Assembly (NCBI GenBank): GCA_017622085.1
Contig: JAGARU010000146.1
Location: 1 to 64,000, forward strand
DNA from: Clostridia bacterium
GTDB taxonomy: Bacteria; Bacillota; Clostridia; Oscillospirales; CAG-272
DNA length: 64,000 bases
Direction of reading: 5' to 3'
Shown here: one piece after another, positions 8,017-15,884 of the stretch
Numbering within the stretch: position 1 is the stretch's first letter
How the letters are laid out: the number at the start of each line of letters is the position of its first letter
Notes under the pieces: model-generated
Databases searched by the model: none
The model's input: only the letters and a program-made list of their open reading frames with translations
Told to the model about the DNA's origin: nothing
Program-made: the position numbers and the translations under genes

Positions 8017-9834
8017 ATGTGTTCAATATGCGGAATCGCAGATTTTATGGACTCGAATAATGTCAAGGTAGAGGTAGCCCTCCGGATGAGTCGGGTAATG
8101 AAGCATCGGGGGCCGGATGACGACCACTATTTTGCCTCGGATCACGTAGCTCTGGCACACAATCGGCTGACGGTAATCGATAAGACCAACGGAAAGCAAC
8201 CAATGACGGCATACTATCGTGAGAAAACGTACACGATTGTTTATAACGGCGAGCTTTACAACACGCGGGAGCTACAAGAGGAGCTTAAGCGAAATGGGAT
8301 CGTGCTGAGCAGTCACTCCGACACAGAGGCTTTGCTATACACCTATATTGTCTTTGGGGAGGACACGCCGCGACGGTTGAACGGAATTTTCTCCTTTGCC
8401 GTTTACGTGCATGAGGAGAATTCTGTCTTTTTATGTCGAGATCGGCTGGGAGTAAAGCCGCTGTATTATTCGGTGATCGGAAGCACCCTTATTTTTGCCT
8501 CAGAGATCAAAGGAATGCTACAGCATCCGTTCGTGCACCCTTACGTGGATCGGGAGGGGCTATGGCAGCTTTTGTTCCTGAGTCCCAATTTGCCGATGGG
8601 TAGCGGTGTATTCCACGAGATTGCCGAAATGGCACCGGGCGAATGCGGGCGATTTTCCAATGGAGTGCTCCGCCGTTGGCGCTATTGGAGCATGGAAGCA
8701 AAGGAATGGCGTGGCTCGGCGGCGGATGCGGCGGAGGAAATTCGGTTTTTACTGAAGGATGCGATCAAGCGACAGCTGGTCAGCGATGTGCCGCTTTGCT
8801 CTCTTCTTTCCGGCGGGCTGGATTCCTCGATTATCAGCGCTGTTGCGGCCAAGGAGTTCCGGGAACGGGGGGAGACGCTTTCTACCTACTCTTTTGAATA
8901 TGAGGGCAATCGGGAGAGCTTTCAGGCATCCCTGTTCCAGCCGCAGGGAGACGACGACTATGCGCGTTATCTGGCAGAATTCCTCGCAACCGACCACACG
9001 GTGCTGACAGCACCCACCCGGGAGGTTGCAGAGCTTCTGATACCGGCTACAGAATATCGGGATTTTCCCGGGCAGGCGGATATTGATTCTTCTCTCCTCT
9101 ACTTTTGTCGACAGATCAAAAAACGTCATACGGTGGGACTTTCCGGCGAGTGTGCCGATGAGATTTTTGGAGGTTATCCTTGGTTTTATCGGCCGGAAAT
9201 GCTGCATTCCGACTTCTTTCCTTGGATCCACGCACCCATGCTTCGGCCATCGTTGTTTGACACAGACGTGGGCGCTGGATATGAATATGTTAAAACGCTT
9301 TACAAGGACAGCTTGAATGGGTGTCCGGTCTTAGCGGAAGATACGTCGGACATGAAGCTGGCACGGCAGGCCACGTGGCTTTCGGTGCGATACTTTATGG
9401 TTTCCCTTTTACAGCGCAAGGATCGCATGAGTATGGCAACGGGCCTTGAGATTCGTGTACCGTTCTCGGATCATCGGATCTTAGAGACGGCATACAACAT
9501 TCCGTGGTCCATAAAATTTGAGGGTGGCGTAGAAAAGGCTCTTTTGCGGCGGTCAATGGGAGACTATTTGCCGGATCGGATTCTGAACCGTAAGAAGAGC
9601 CCTTATCCCAAGACCCACAATCCCGAATACCGTCGACTGGTGGAAAGAGTGCTAAAGGATCGGTTGGCACGTAACGGTATGCTCAGCCAAATGCTACGTA
9701 GGGAGCGGCTGGCTGAGCTGCTGACTCAGGAAAACCAGACCTGGTTTGGGCAGTTAATGTCTGTGCCTCAGCTTTTGGCCTGGCTCGTTCAGTTTGACGT
9801 CTGGTGCGAGAAGTATCAAGTGGAATTTATATAA
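8017..9834 (+). CDS. asnB: Asparagine synthase (glutamine-hydrolysing)
   Basis: The 605-residue enzyme makes asparagine from aspartate, ATP and glutamine. The N-terminal Ntn amidotransferase domain begins with catalytic Cys2 (MCSICGIADF) and contains KHRGPDD and YNGELYN. The C-terminal synthetase domain has the pyrophosphate-binding loop SGGLDSS and GLSGECADEIFGGYPWF. The length is normal for AsnB. GGAGG lies 7 bases before the start. The gene is convergent with radA, sharing a terminator. Confidence 0.95.
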   Translation: MCSICGIADFMDSNNVKVEVALRMSRVMKHRGPDDDHYFASDHVALAHNRLTVIDKTNGKQPMTAYYREKTYTIVYNGELYNTRELQEELKRNGIVLSSHSDTEALLYTYIVFGEDTPRRLNGIFSFAVYVHEENSVFLCRDRLGVKPLYYSVIGSTLIFASEIKGMLQHPFVHPYVDREGLWQLLFLSPNLPMGSGVFHEIAEMAPGECGRFSNGVLRRWRYWSMEAKEWRGSAADAAEEIRFLLKDAIKRQLVSDVPLCSLLSGGLDSSIISAVAAKEFRERGETLSTYSFEYEGNRESFQASLFQPQGDDDYARYLAEFLATDHTVLTAPTREVAELLIPATEYRDFPGQADIDSSLLYFCRQIKKRHTVGLSGECADEIFGGYPWFYRPEMLHSDFFPWIHAPMLRPSLFDTDVGAGYEYVKTLYKDSLNGCPVLAEDTSDMKLARQATWLSVRYFMVSLLQRKDRMSMATGLEIRVPFSDHRILETAYNIPWSIKFEGGVEKALLRRSMGDYLPDRILNRKKSPYPKTHNPEYRRLVERVLKDRLARNGMLSQMLRRERLAELLTQENQTWFGQLMSVPQLLAWLVQFDVWCEKYQVEFI

Positions 9835-9837
9835 AAG

Positions 9838-9862
9838 AGCCCTGCCACGAAATGGCAGGGCT
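9838..9862 (+). terminator. Terminator between asnB and radA
   Basis: AGCCCTGCCA (9838-9847) and TGGCAGGGCT (9853-9862) form a perfect stem with a 5-base loop, followed by TTCTTT. It lies between convergent genes. It is an intact example of the terminator type that is split elsewhere in the window. Confidence 0.85.
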
Positions 9863-9866
9863 TTCT

Positions 9867-11255
9867 TTATTCATTTTTGTTTGCCTGACGCAAGAGCGAG
9901 AGGGCATCGAAGATACCTTTAATGCTCTTATAGGATGCTCCCGTGGGAAGCTTAGGCATATTCTCACTGAGGCAACGGTTGGGAAGTGCAATTTCGGTAA
10001 AGCCCAGGCGCACGGCCTCCTTTACACGGAGATCGGCAGAGGTTACGGCACGGCATTCGCCGGCAAGGCCGATCTCGCCAAAGGCGATCACGTGGTCGGG
10101 AATAACGATATCCTTCAGACCTGAGATCAGTGCCAGGGCAATTGCCAGGTCGGCGGCGGGCTCATCCAACTTTAAGCCACCGATTACGTTAAGATACACG
10201 TCACAAGTGGAAAAGCGGAGGCCAAGTCGCTTTTCAAGCACGGCCAAAAGCAAGCACATGCGGTTATAGTCCACACCGTTTGAGGTTCGGCGCGGCGCCG
10301 GGAAGGTAGTGGGGCTGACCAAGGCCTGTATCTCAGCAATGATGGGTCGGGTTCCCTCCATGACGCAGACGGCGCAGTTGCCGGGAACGTCCTTCGGGCG
10401 GCCGTCCAAAAGCATTTCCGAGGGATTTTCTACCTGATGCAGGCCGGTATCGTTCATTTCAAACACGCCGATTTCATTGGTAGAGCCAAAGCGGTTTTTT
10501 ACGGCACGGATGATGCGGTAGGTCTGACGGCGCTCGCCCTCAAAGTGAAGGACGGCATCCACCATATGCTCCAAAACCTTGGGACCGGCGATGGCGCCTT
10601 CCTTATTGACGTGACCCACAAGAATAACGGAAATACCGCAGCTTTTGGCAAAGCCAATGTACTTCATGGCGCATTCCTTGACCTGTCCGACGCTACCGGG
10701 GATGGAATTGACACCGGAGGAATACATGGTTTGGACGGAGTCGATGATCAAAAGCTCCGGATCGATCTTCTCGGTCTCATGCAGGATGGCATCCACGTTG
10801 GTTTCCGTCATGACCATGACGTCCTCACCGGGCATGCCGAGGCGCTTGGCGCGGAGCTTTAGCTGTCCCTTGGATTCCTCACCGGAAACGTAGAGAATGC
10901 GCTCCTCCATATTTCCGCAAATTTGCATGAGAAGTGTGGACTTACCGATACCGGGTTCTCCGGCCAAGAGGATGACCGATCCGCGCACCAAGCCGCCACC
11001 CAGAACGCGATCCAGCTCTTCAATTCCGGTACTGGAGCGCTGGTACGTGGGGATCTCGGCCTCGGAAAAGGAAACGGCGCCTTCCCCGTCCCCTAAGGAA
11101 GCAATTCCTCTTTCTTCCTTCGCTACGGGGGCTGGAGCGGAATAGGTTTCCTCTACAAAGGTATTCCAGCTTTGACAGGAGGGGCAACGGCCCAGCCATT
11201 TTTGGCTTTGGTAGTCGCACTCACTGCAGACGTATACTTTTTTCGGTCCTTTCAT
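9867..11255 (-). CDS. radA: DNA repair protein RadA/Sms
   Basis: RadA is a RecA-like ATPase and helicase that processes recombination intermediates. This 462-residue copy has the N-terminal C4 zinc finger (C10, C13, C24, C27), Walker A GEPGIGKST near residue 97, the RadA-specific KNRFG motif, and the C-terminal Lon-like domain. Length and order are typical. It is followed by cwlD upstream in the transcript (20-base gap), suggesting co-transcription. Confidence 0.95.
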   Translation of the reverse strand: MKGPKKVYVCSECDYQSQKWLGRCPSCQSWNTFVEETYSAPAPVAKEERGIASLGDGEGAVSFSEAEIPTYQRSSTGIEELDRVLGGGLVRGSVILLAGEPGIGKSTLLMQICGNMEERILYVSGEESKGQLKLRAKRLGMPGEDVMVMTETNVDAILHETEKIDPELLIIDSVQTMYSSGVNSIPGSVGQVKECAMKYIGFAKSCGISVILVGHVNKEGAIAGPKVLEHMVDAVLHFEGERRQTYRIIRAVKNRFGSTNEIGVFEMNDTGLHQVENPSEMLLDGRPKDVPGNCAVCVMEGTRPIIAEIQALVSPTTFPAPRRTSNGVDYNRMCLLLAVLEKRLGLRFSTCDVYLNVIGGLKLDEPAADLAIALALISGLKDIVIPDHVIAFGEIGLAGECRAVTSADLRVKEAVRLGFTEIALPNRCLSENMPKLPTGASYKSIKGIFDALSLLRQANKNE

Positions 11256-11275
11256 GTTGGTTCTCCTGTTACGTT

Positions 11276-12055
11276 CTATTGATATGCGTTTTGTTCGTTT
11301 GTTTCATAGGTGCACAGTGCGTAGAAGATGGCGGCTGACAGCTGACGGCGATATTCCTCCGTGCTTAGCGCCGCACATTCCTCGGGGTTTGACAGAAAGC
11401 CGCACTCCACGAGAACGGCTGGGATGCGGATCTCGTTCAGAATATAGATCCCCGACGTTGCCGCTTTGATTTGTCGGTTATTATCCGGCTGGACAGTGCT
11501 TTTGACGCCGGTTTGAATTTTACCGGCTAACGTAGCACTCCCCTCGGTTTTTGCGTAATAGACCTGCAGGCCGCTGTAGCGGGGATCGGAAAATTTGTTC
11601 ATATGGAGACCCACATAGACGCTATTCTCCTCTTGTTCGGCGATGCGAAGGCGGTTGCGAAGATCGTACATCTTTTTGTAGCCGGTATAGTCCTCGCGAT
11701 CCTTATAGTAGTCGTACAAAAGAGTGTCGGTGCTTCGTGTTAACACGACGGTTTGGCCGTTCAAGCGGAGCAAGGCTCCCAAGGTATTGGCAACGGCAAG
11801 ATTCAGTTTTTTTTCCTCGGTTCCATCGGCGGCAATGGCTCCTCCATCCTCTCCGCCGTGACCGGCGTCAAGTACAAATACAAGTCCTTCATCGGAGGAA
11901 TCAACGGCCGGCTGCGATCCTGTACCGTTTGAATTTGTCAGCCATCGGTCGGCCAACAGCCCGGGTAAAATGACGGATGCCGCAAAGAAGAGCGAGGCCA
12001 ATAAAAAAGCGGCAGAACGGCGGGTGAAAAATTGTTTCATATGAATTGCGATCAT
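11276..12055 (-). CDS. cwlD: N-acetylmuramoyl-L-alanine amidase (CwlD-like)
   Basis: The 259-residue protein has one N-terminal membrane anchor (residues 14-34) and an Amidase_3 domain with the zinc site LDAGHGGEDGGA (His and Glu), ...GLHMNKF and VLVECGFLSN. CwlD in Bacillus trims muramic acid side chains in spore cortex, so this may be a sporulation gene; the role is inferred from the domain and anchor. The ATG at 12055 is preferred because GGGAGGGA lies 5 bases upstream. That ribosome-binding site is inside the 3' arm of a hairpin (12060-12092). Confidence 0.8.
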   Translation of the reverse strand: MIAIHMKQFFTRRSAAFLLASLFFAASVILPGLLADRWLTNSNGTGSQPAVDSSDEGLVFVLDAGHGGEDGGAIAADGTEEKKLNLAVANTLGALLRLNGQTVVLTRSTDTLLYDYYKDREDYTGYKKMYDLRNRLRIAEQEENSVYVGLHMNKFSDPRYSGLQVYYAKTEGSATLAGKIQTGVKSTVQPDNNRQIKAATSGIYILNEIRIPAVLVECGFLSNPEECAALSTEEYRRQLSAAIFYALCTYETNEQNAYQ

Positions 12056-12059
12056 AAAA

Positions 12060-12092
12060 GTCCCTCCCTACTCATGTATACCGGGGAGGGAC
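12060..12092 (-). terminator. Hairpin covering the cwlD ribosome-binding site
   Basis: On the minus strand GTCCCTCCC (12092-12084) pairs with GGGAGGGAC (12068-12060) across a 15-base loop and is followed by TTTT and then the cwlD ATG. It reads as a terminator of the upstream membrane-protein gene, and its 3' arm is also the cwlD Shine-Dalgarno sequence. Confidence 0.65.
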
Positions 12093-12107
12093 CTTGCTTA
12101 TGATGCT

Positions 12108-12644
12108 TTATTTTGCATTTTTTCTTGCAATGAAGAGGAAGTTGATCTGGTGATAGCCAAGAAGATAGCTGATCTGACATACGGCAACGCCCAGCACGGG
12201 AATCAGGAGGAACGGAATGGGGCCGATCATTCCGCCGGCAACCAGAAGGCCAAGATACATGGCGTGGAAGATGCGGAGGATGGCGTTGAGCATATTGCTG
12301 ATATCAATGGCGGCAGTGGTATCAATGTAATAGGTAACCGTATAGACGATGCCTAGAAGCAGGTTCAGGGCGTTTGCCAAAAGGCCAAGCAGAGCGCCGT
12401 TGAAGATGCGCTTGGGCTCGCGGCCGCCGTCCACGCGGATGCGGTGCTTGCCGCCCTCATTCCAGCAAACGGTATAGATCAAGAACCAGAACATCAAGGT
12501 AGAGAGAAGTCCGCCAAGAGTTGTCAGGGTCATGTTATCCAGATTTACGCAGGCCATGGTTACAATCAGGCCAAAAACAGCCATGCCGAACTGGTTGAGG
12601 CCGAGGCGTACGACAGTATAGGAATTTTCTTTGATGAATTTCAT
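12108..12644 (-). CDS. Multi-pass membrane protein of unknown function
   Basis: The 178-residue protein has about four to five hydrophobic helices (near 18-35, 40-60, 82-108, 128-165) and a charged middle loop (NEGGKHRIRVDGGREPKR). No motif that identifies a function is visible. GAGG lies 5 bases before the ATG. It sits 15 bases upstream of the hairpin that precedes cwlD and may be read together with cwlD-radA. Confidence 0.65.
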   Translation of the reverse strand: MKFIKENSYTVVRLGLNQFGMAVFGLIVTMACVNLDNMTLTTLGGLLSTLMFWFLIYTVCWNEGGKHRIRVDGGREPKRIFNGALLGLLANALNLLLGIVYTVTYYIDTTAAIDISNMLNAILRIFHAMYLGLLVAGGMIGPIPFLLIPVLGVAVCQISYLLGYHQINFLFIARKNAK

Positions 12645-12692
12645 AGTATCCTCATTTCCGCTCCTCCGGAGCGATCGTATTCTACTCTTAAT

Positions 12693-12721
12693 ATTTTATA
12701 AAATTTTCCGTACAATTACAA
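12693..12721 (-). promoter_or_regulatory. Promoter of the 12108-12644 membrane-protein gene
   Basis: On the minus strand TTGTAA (12716-12721) and TAAAAT (12693-12698) are 17 bases apart. A small palindrome, CGCTCCGGAGGAGCG, lies in the leader. Confidence 0.55.
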
Positions 12722-12770
12722 GAGTTATCCATAAAAATTTACATATATTCTTCCCAAATTCGCAATTTTG

Positions 12771-12779
12771 TGGTAAAAT
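12771..12779 (+). promoter_or_regulatory. Extended -10 promoter of the Xer recombinase gene
   Basis: TGGTAAAAT is an extended -10 element about 36 bases before the GTG start. The -35 region is poor. Confidence 0.45.
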
Positions 12780-12814
12780 ACAGGTAAGATTTCTATACTT
12801 TCGGAGGTGCCGAC

Positions 12815-13864
12815 GTGGCCTTTTCCATTCCCCTTTCCACTATGCCGCCAACCGTGCGCGAATTTGCCTCCTACAAGGTGACCATTCAGGGCTGCTCGGA
12901 GAAGACGGTAGATCAATATCTGCACGACCTTCGTATGTTCTTCCGCTACATGGTATGCCAGCGCCAAGGACTGGAGCCAACGGAGGAGAACTTTGAAAAG
13001 GCGGTGCTGACCGGTCTTGATCACGCGTTTATGGCATCCATTACCACGTCTGACATTTACGAGTTCTTTATGTACATCAGCAACGACCGGGAAAACCGGT
13101 GGTGCGCCCGGGCACGAAAGCTGTCGGCGGTCAAGGCCTTCTTCAAGTTTTTGGTGCATAAGAAGCATTTGTTTGAGGTAGATCCCAGTGCCAACATTGA
13201 GTCGCCCAAGCGAAAGCAATCCCTGCCCAAGTTTCTTTCCATTGACGAGAGCCGGGCGCTTCTTGATGCGGTGGCAAACGATATGGACTCTGCCTTTCGC
13301 GAGCGGGATTACTGCATCGTCACTTTGTTTTTGAACTGCGGCATGCGTTTATCCGAGCTGGTCGGTATCAGCCTGAACGATCTTGATTCCGAGCTTCGTT
13401 CCCTTCGCGTGATCGGTAAGGGCTCCAAAGAGCGGATCGTATACCTGAACGATGCCTGCAGAGACGCAATTTTGGCCTATATGGAAATCCGGCGCAGTCC
13501 CAAGTACGCAAACGTACAGACCAATGCCCTGTTTATCAGCAAGCAGTACAAGCGGATCAGCGACAAAACGGTACAATGGGTGGTTTACAAATATCTGAAG
13601 CTGGCCGGGCTGGATTACAAGCACTATTCCACTCATAAGCTTCGGCACACGGCGGCCACGCTGATGTACCAGACCGGGCAGGTGGATATTCGGGTGCTGA
13701 AGGAAATTCTTGGCCATGAACAGCTGAACACCACACAGATCTACACTCACGTAAGCAACGCGGGCATGGAAAGTGCCATTAACGCCAATCCCTTGGCCAA
13801 CGTTGCCTTTAAGAGACGGGGACGAATGAAAAAGCTGACCGTCGAGGTAGAGAAAGAAGAATAA
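12815..13864 (+). CDS. Tyrosine recombinase of the XerC/XerD type
   Basis: The 349-residue protein has an N-terminal core-binding domain (about 12-120) and a C-terminal catalytic domain with all expected residues: R178 (CGMRLSEL), K202, H274 and R277 (HKLRHTAATLMYQ), H301 (LGHEQLNTTQIYTH) and Y310. The GTG start at 12815 is supported by CGGAGG 8 bases upstream. It is somewhat longer than Xer proteins (about 300) because of a C-terminal tail (RRGRMKKLTVEVEKEE). It may be the chromosome-dimer recombinase; dif is not visible here. Cassette 1 begins 21 bases after its stop codon. Confidence 0.9.
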   Translation: MAFSIPLSTMPPTVREFASYKVTIQGCSEKTVDQYLHDLRMFFRYMVCQRQGLEPTEENFEKAVLTGLDHAFMASITTSDIYEFFMYISNDRENRWCARARKLSAVKAFFKFLVHKKHLFEVDPSANIESPKRKQSLPKFLSIDESRALLDAVANDMDSAFRERDYCIVTLFLNCGMRLSELVGISLNDLDSELRSLRVIGKGSKERIVYLNDACRDAILAYMEIRRSPKYANVQTNALFISKQYKRISDKTVQWVVYKYLKLAGLDYKHYSTHKLRHTAATLMYQTGQVDIRVLKEILGHEQLNTTQIYTHVSNAGMESAINANPLANVAFKRRGRMKKLTVEVEKEE

Positions 13865-13885
13865 TTGATACAAGAAAAGCCACCG

Positions 13886-13917
13886 TTGGCGTACCTGCGA
13901 TAAAGCAGGTGCGCCAA
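13886..13917. repeat. Hairpin head of cassette 1
   Basis: A 13-bp imperfect palindrome, TTGGCGTACCTGC and GCAGGTGCGCCAA around the loop GATAAA. Its 30-base core is identical to the reverse complement of 22741-22770 at the head of cassette 2. Confidence 0.9.
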
Positions 13918-13964
13918 TTTTGTAATTCAGCGTTTTTCGTCAAGAGAAACGAAAATGAGTATGA

Positions 13965-13970
13965 TACAAT
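13965..13970 (+). promoter_or_regulatory. -10 element of the cassette 1 AraC-type gene
   Basis: TACAAT preceded by TGA (an extended -10) lies about 54 bases before the start codon; no convincing -35. Confidence 0.4.
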
Positions 13971-14023
13971 ATTATCGTAAGTAGGTGGCCGCCTGCGCAA
14001 ATATTCATTTAAGGAGGCATGAA

Positions 14024-15247
14024 ATGGAAAATAGAGATTTGATAAAAAATGCTGTAAAATATATCAATAACTTGGGTTCTAACTCAACCACTCTTGACGA
14101 CGTTGCAAAAAAAGCGGGTTTTTCTACAGATTACTTTAATCGTATTTTTCGTAACCATACAGGATTTAACGTTATGGAATACGTAAGATTTAGGAAATTA
14201 AACCGTGCTGCACGCATGCTTCGTACATCTCCTGAACGTGACATTTTAGCGATCGCCTTAGAATGCGGATATGAAAGCCACGAAGGATTTACACGCGCAT
14301 TTAAAGAACAATACGGAAAAACGCCCTGTGAATACCGTGAAAAGCTGAAAGCGCAGCCGCTTGTTTGGGCTGACAACGAACTGAATGCTACCGCTGTTGC
14401 TGAATTTAGTCATGTTCTTCCCGACTTCTTTGAAAAAGATGCCTATGAGGTTATCGATTGGCTTTTGGAAAAAGACGCAAAGCGTCACGGGTATACGGCA
14501 GTTACTATTGCAATTAATGGATCAAAAATTGTTTCGGACAAAGACTCTTTTGAAGATGGCTTTGTTACAATCGATAATTTTTTCGAAAATCCATATTTAA
14601 CACTTGTTCTTGACGATTTGGCCAATCTTCGAAATTATATTGATAAGCTCTTACCTCTTAAGCCGGGACATATAGATTTTATATTCCATAAGGATGTGCC
14701 CTTTGAAGATGTGAAATCTGTACTTGAGGGGATTAAATGCAAAAGTATAGAAGAAAGAAATGAAACCATGTATTTCGGAGAGCCGTTTGTTCTGCCTAAA
14801 GAAGCACAAAAATATGATATTCATGTGTTGCAGACTCAAGATTTGGAAGCAGTTGACGAATTTATTGCAGGATACCCCGATGAAACATTTAAAAAATCGG
14901 GAGGATTCGGGCTTAAAAACTTGCTGAAAAAGCCACTTGAACAAAGACCTCTTTCGCAACCGTTTGGTGTTTTTGGTGGCAAAAAGCTGCTTTCTATATC
15001 CTATGATGGGTTACAGAGCACACACGGCTTTTGCTTGAATAACTGTGTTCATACACCTAATTTACCCGATACTCCTAAAGATGCAATCAAGTATCTTTAT
15101 CTTACAGCTACCAATGCAGCTATGGAGAAAGGTTACATTCCTTTTGAAGATGCTCAATTTGGTGAATACACAAAGAGACACGGAGAATTTGATGCATTTG
15201 ATTTGGGATTTGAAAAAGTAAATACCGTGTATTCCATCGATTTTTAA
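14024..15247 (+). CDS. AraC-family regulator with large C-terminal domain
   Basis: The 407-residue protein has a double helix-turn-helix at its N-terminus (about residues 1-105): TLDDVAKKAGFSTDYFNRIF and then LAIALECGYESHEGFTRAFKEQYGKTPCEYR. The rest (about 120-407) is an uncharacterised, possibly ligand-binding domain; parts such as KLLPLKPGHIDFIF and AIKYLYLTATNAAMEKGYIPF hint at a GNAT-like fold but do not settle it. The ATG at 14024 follows AAGGAGG by 6 bases. The gene is notably AT-rich compared with the core genes around it and is the only gene in cassette 1, consistent with transfer. Confidence 0.85.
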   Translation: MENRDLIKNAVKYINNLGSNSTTLDDVAKKAGFSTDYFNRIFRNHTGFNVMEYVRFRKLNRAARMLRTSPERDILAIALECGYESHEGFTRAFKEQYGKTPCEYREKLKAQPLVWADNELNATAVAEFSHVLPDFFEKDAYEVIDWLLEKDAKRHGYTAVTIAINGSKIVSDKDSFEDGFVTIDNFFENPYLTLVLDDLANLRNYIDKLLPLKPGHIDFIFHKDVPFEDVKSVLEGIKCKSIEERNETMYFGEPFVLPKEAQKYDIHVLQTQDLEAVDEFIAGYPDETFKKSGGFGLKNLLKKPLEQRPLSQPFGVFGGKKLLSISYDGLQSTHGFCLNNCVHTPNLPDTPKDAIKYLYLTATNAAMEKGYIPFEDAQFGEYTKRHGEFDAFDLGFEKVNTVYSIDF

Positions 15248-15265
15248 TTGAATGGCAATAATTAT

Positions 15266-15623
15266 AGCCCCGCCTCGCGCGGGGCTTCGCTTTTGTGGAC
15301 ACAAAAGCAGTGCTTGTCAGGAAAATTGACAAGACATAGATGAACATAAAGGAAAGGCTCCCTTGTGCAAAGGGAGCTGTCACCGAAGGTGACTGAGGGA
15401 TTGTTTTTTGGTAGAATTTTGCTTTTTACAATCCTTCCGTCTTGCTACGCAAGCCACCTCCCTTTACACAAGGGAGGTTCATCACCACCCGACAGTACAC
15501 CTAAAAGGTGTAACACACTATACCTTGCAGAGCAAGGAGTGTGAAAAGGAGTGCGAACAAAATTGCTCGTACTCCTTTTGCTTTTTTCAACAGGTAAAAT
15601 CTGCTTTATGGAAGGTACCCCTT
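15266..15623. repeat. Conserved tail of cassette 1
   Basis: This stretch of about 360 bases holds no gene. It has, in order, a GC-rich terminator hairpin (AGCCCCGCC at 15266), a palindrome around ACAAAAGC, the R1 repeat, a hairpin of GGAGTRCGARC type (about 15551-15588), and the right-end inverted repeat. The same parts occur in the same order, reversed, at 21193-21561 in cassette 2, with high similarity outside the central R repeat. Confidence 0.85.
15354..15478. repeat. R1 copy of a dispersed palindromic repeat
   Basis: The unit starts with AAGGCTCCCTTGTGCAAAGG and ends with CACCTCCCTTTACACAAGGG. Each end is a small palindrome and the two ends are inverted relative to each other, with arms containing GTCACC and CCTTCCGTC. 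Related units lie at 21337-21475, 53178-53292 and 59392-59537. Confidence 0.85.
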
Positions 15624-15639
15624 CGGTGGCTTTTTTGAA

Positions 15640-15861
15640 TTACGGTTGCTTTGCATTGGCCAGTTTGATGGCGCTTAGGAGATGCAGAAAAGTAAAGGTA
15701 GCAAGGTAGATAAGGATCTGCATCCTTGAGGACAGGGCGCACAAGGCGCCGCAAAGGGCAATGGAAGCAGAAAATGCGGAAAGGAGAGGGGTAACTTTAA
15801 GAGAAAACTCGATTCCTAACCACAAGGAAAACAGCAGGACGGTAAACCAAAACAGCAGCAT
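15640..15861 (-). CDS. Small two- or three-helix membrane protein
   Basis: The 73-residue product is almost entirely hydrophobic, with two to three membrane helices, and no recognisable motif. It begins 23 bases after the stop of the preceding minus-strand gene and probably shares its promoter. The ribosome-binding site is weak (GAGAG). The T-run of the split terminator ends 3 bases before its stop codon. Existence is supported by position and composition rather than homology. Confidence 0.5.
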   Translation of the reverse strand: MLLFWFTVLLFSLWLGIEFSLKVTPLLSAFSASIALCGALCALSSRMQILIYLATFTFLHLLSAIKLANAKQP

Positions 15862-15884
15862 AGCACTCTCACTTTAATTTAGAT

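Larger units (their letters stand above)
13886..15623. mobile_element. Cassette 1: AraC-type cargo inserted in a terminator loop
   Basis: The flanks AAAAGCCACCG (13875-13885) and CGGTGGCTTTT (15624-15634) are exact inverted copies that would form one bidirectional terminator between the convergent Xer recombinase and the 73-residue membrane-protein gene if the 1738 bases between them were absent. The insert has imperfect terminal inverted repeats (left end against reverse-complemented right end: 18 of 21 matches from the third base). Both ends are flanked by TT. It contains a 30-bp hairpin head, one AT-rich AraC-type gene and a tail of about 360 bp shared with cassette 2. No transposase is present. 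Confidence 0.75.

Noticed and set aside
12815..13864. The Xer-type recombinase as the enzyme moving cassette 1
   Set aside because: It is next to cassette 1 but outside the split terminator, and it has the look of a housekeeping Xer protein. The other cassettes have no recombinase nearby.
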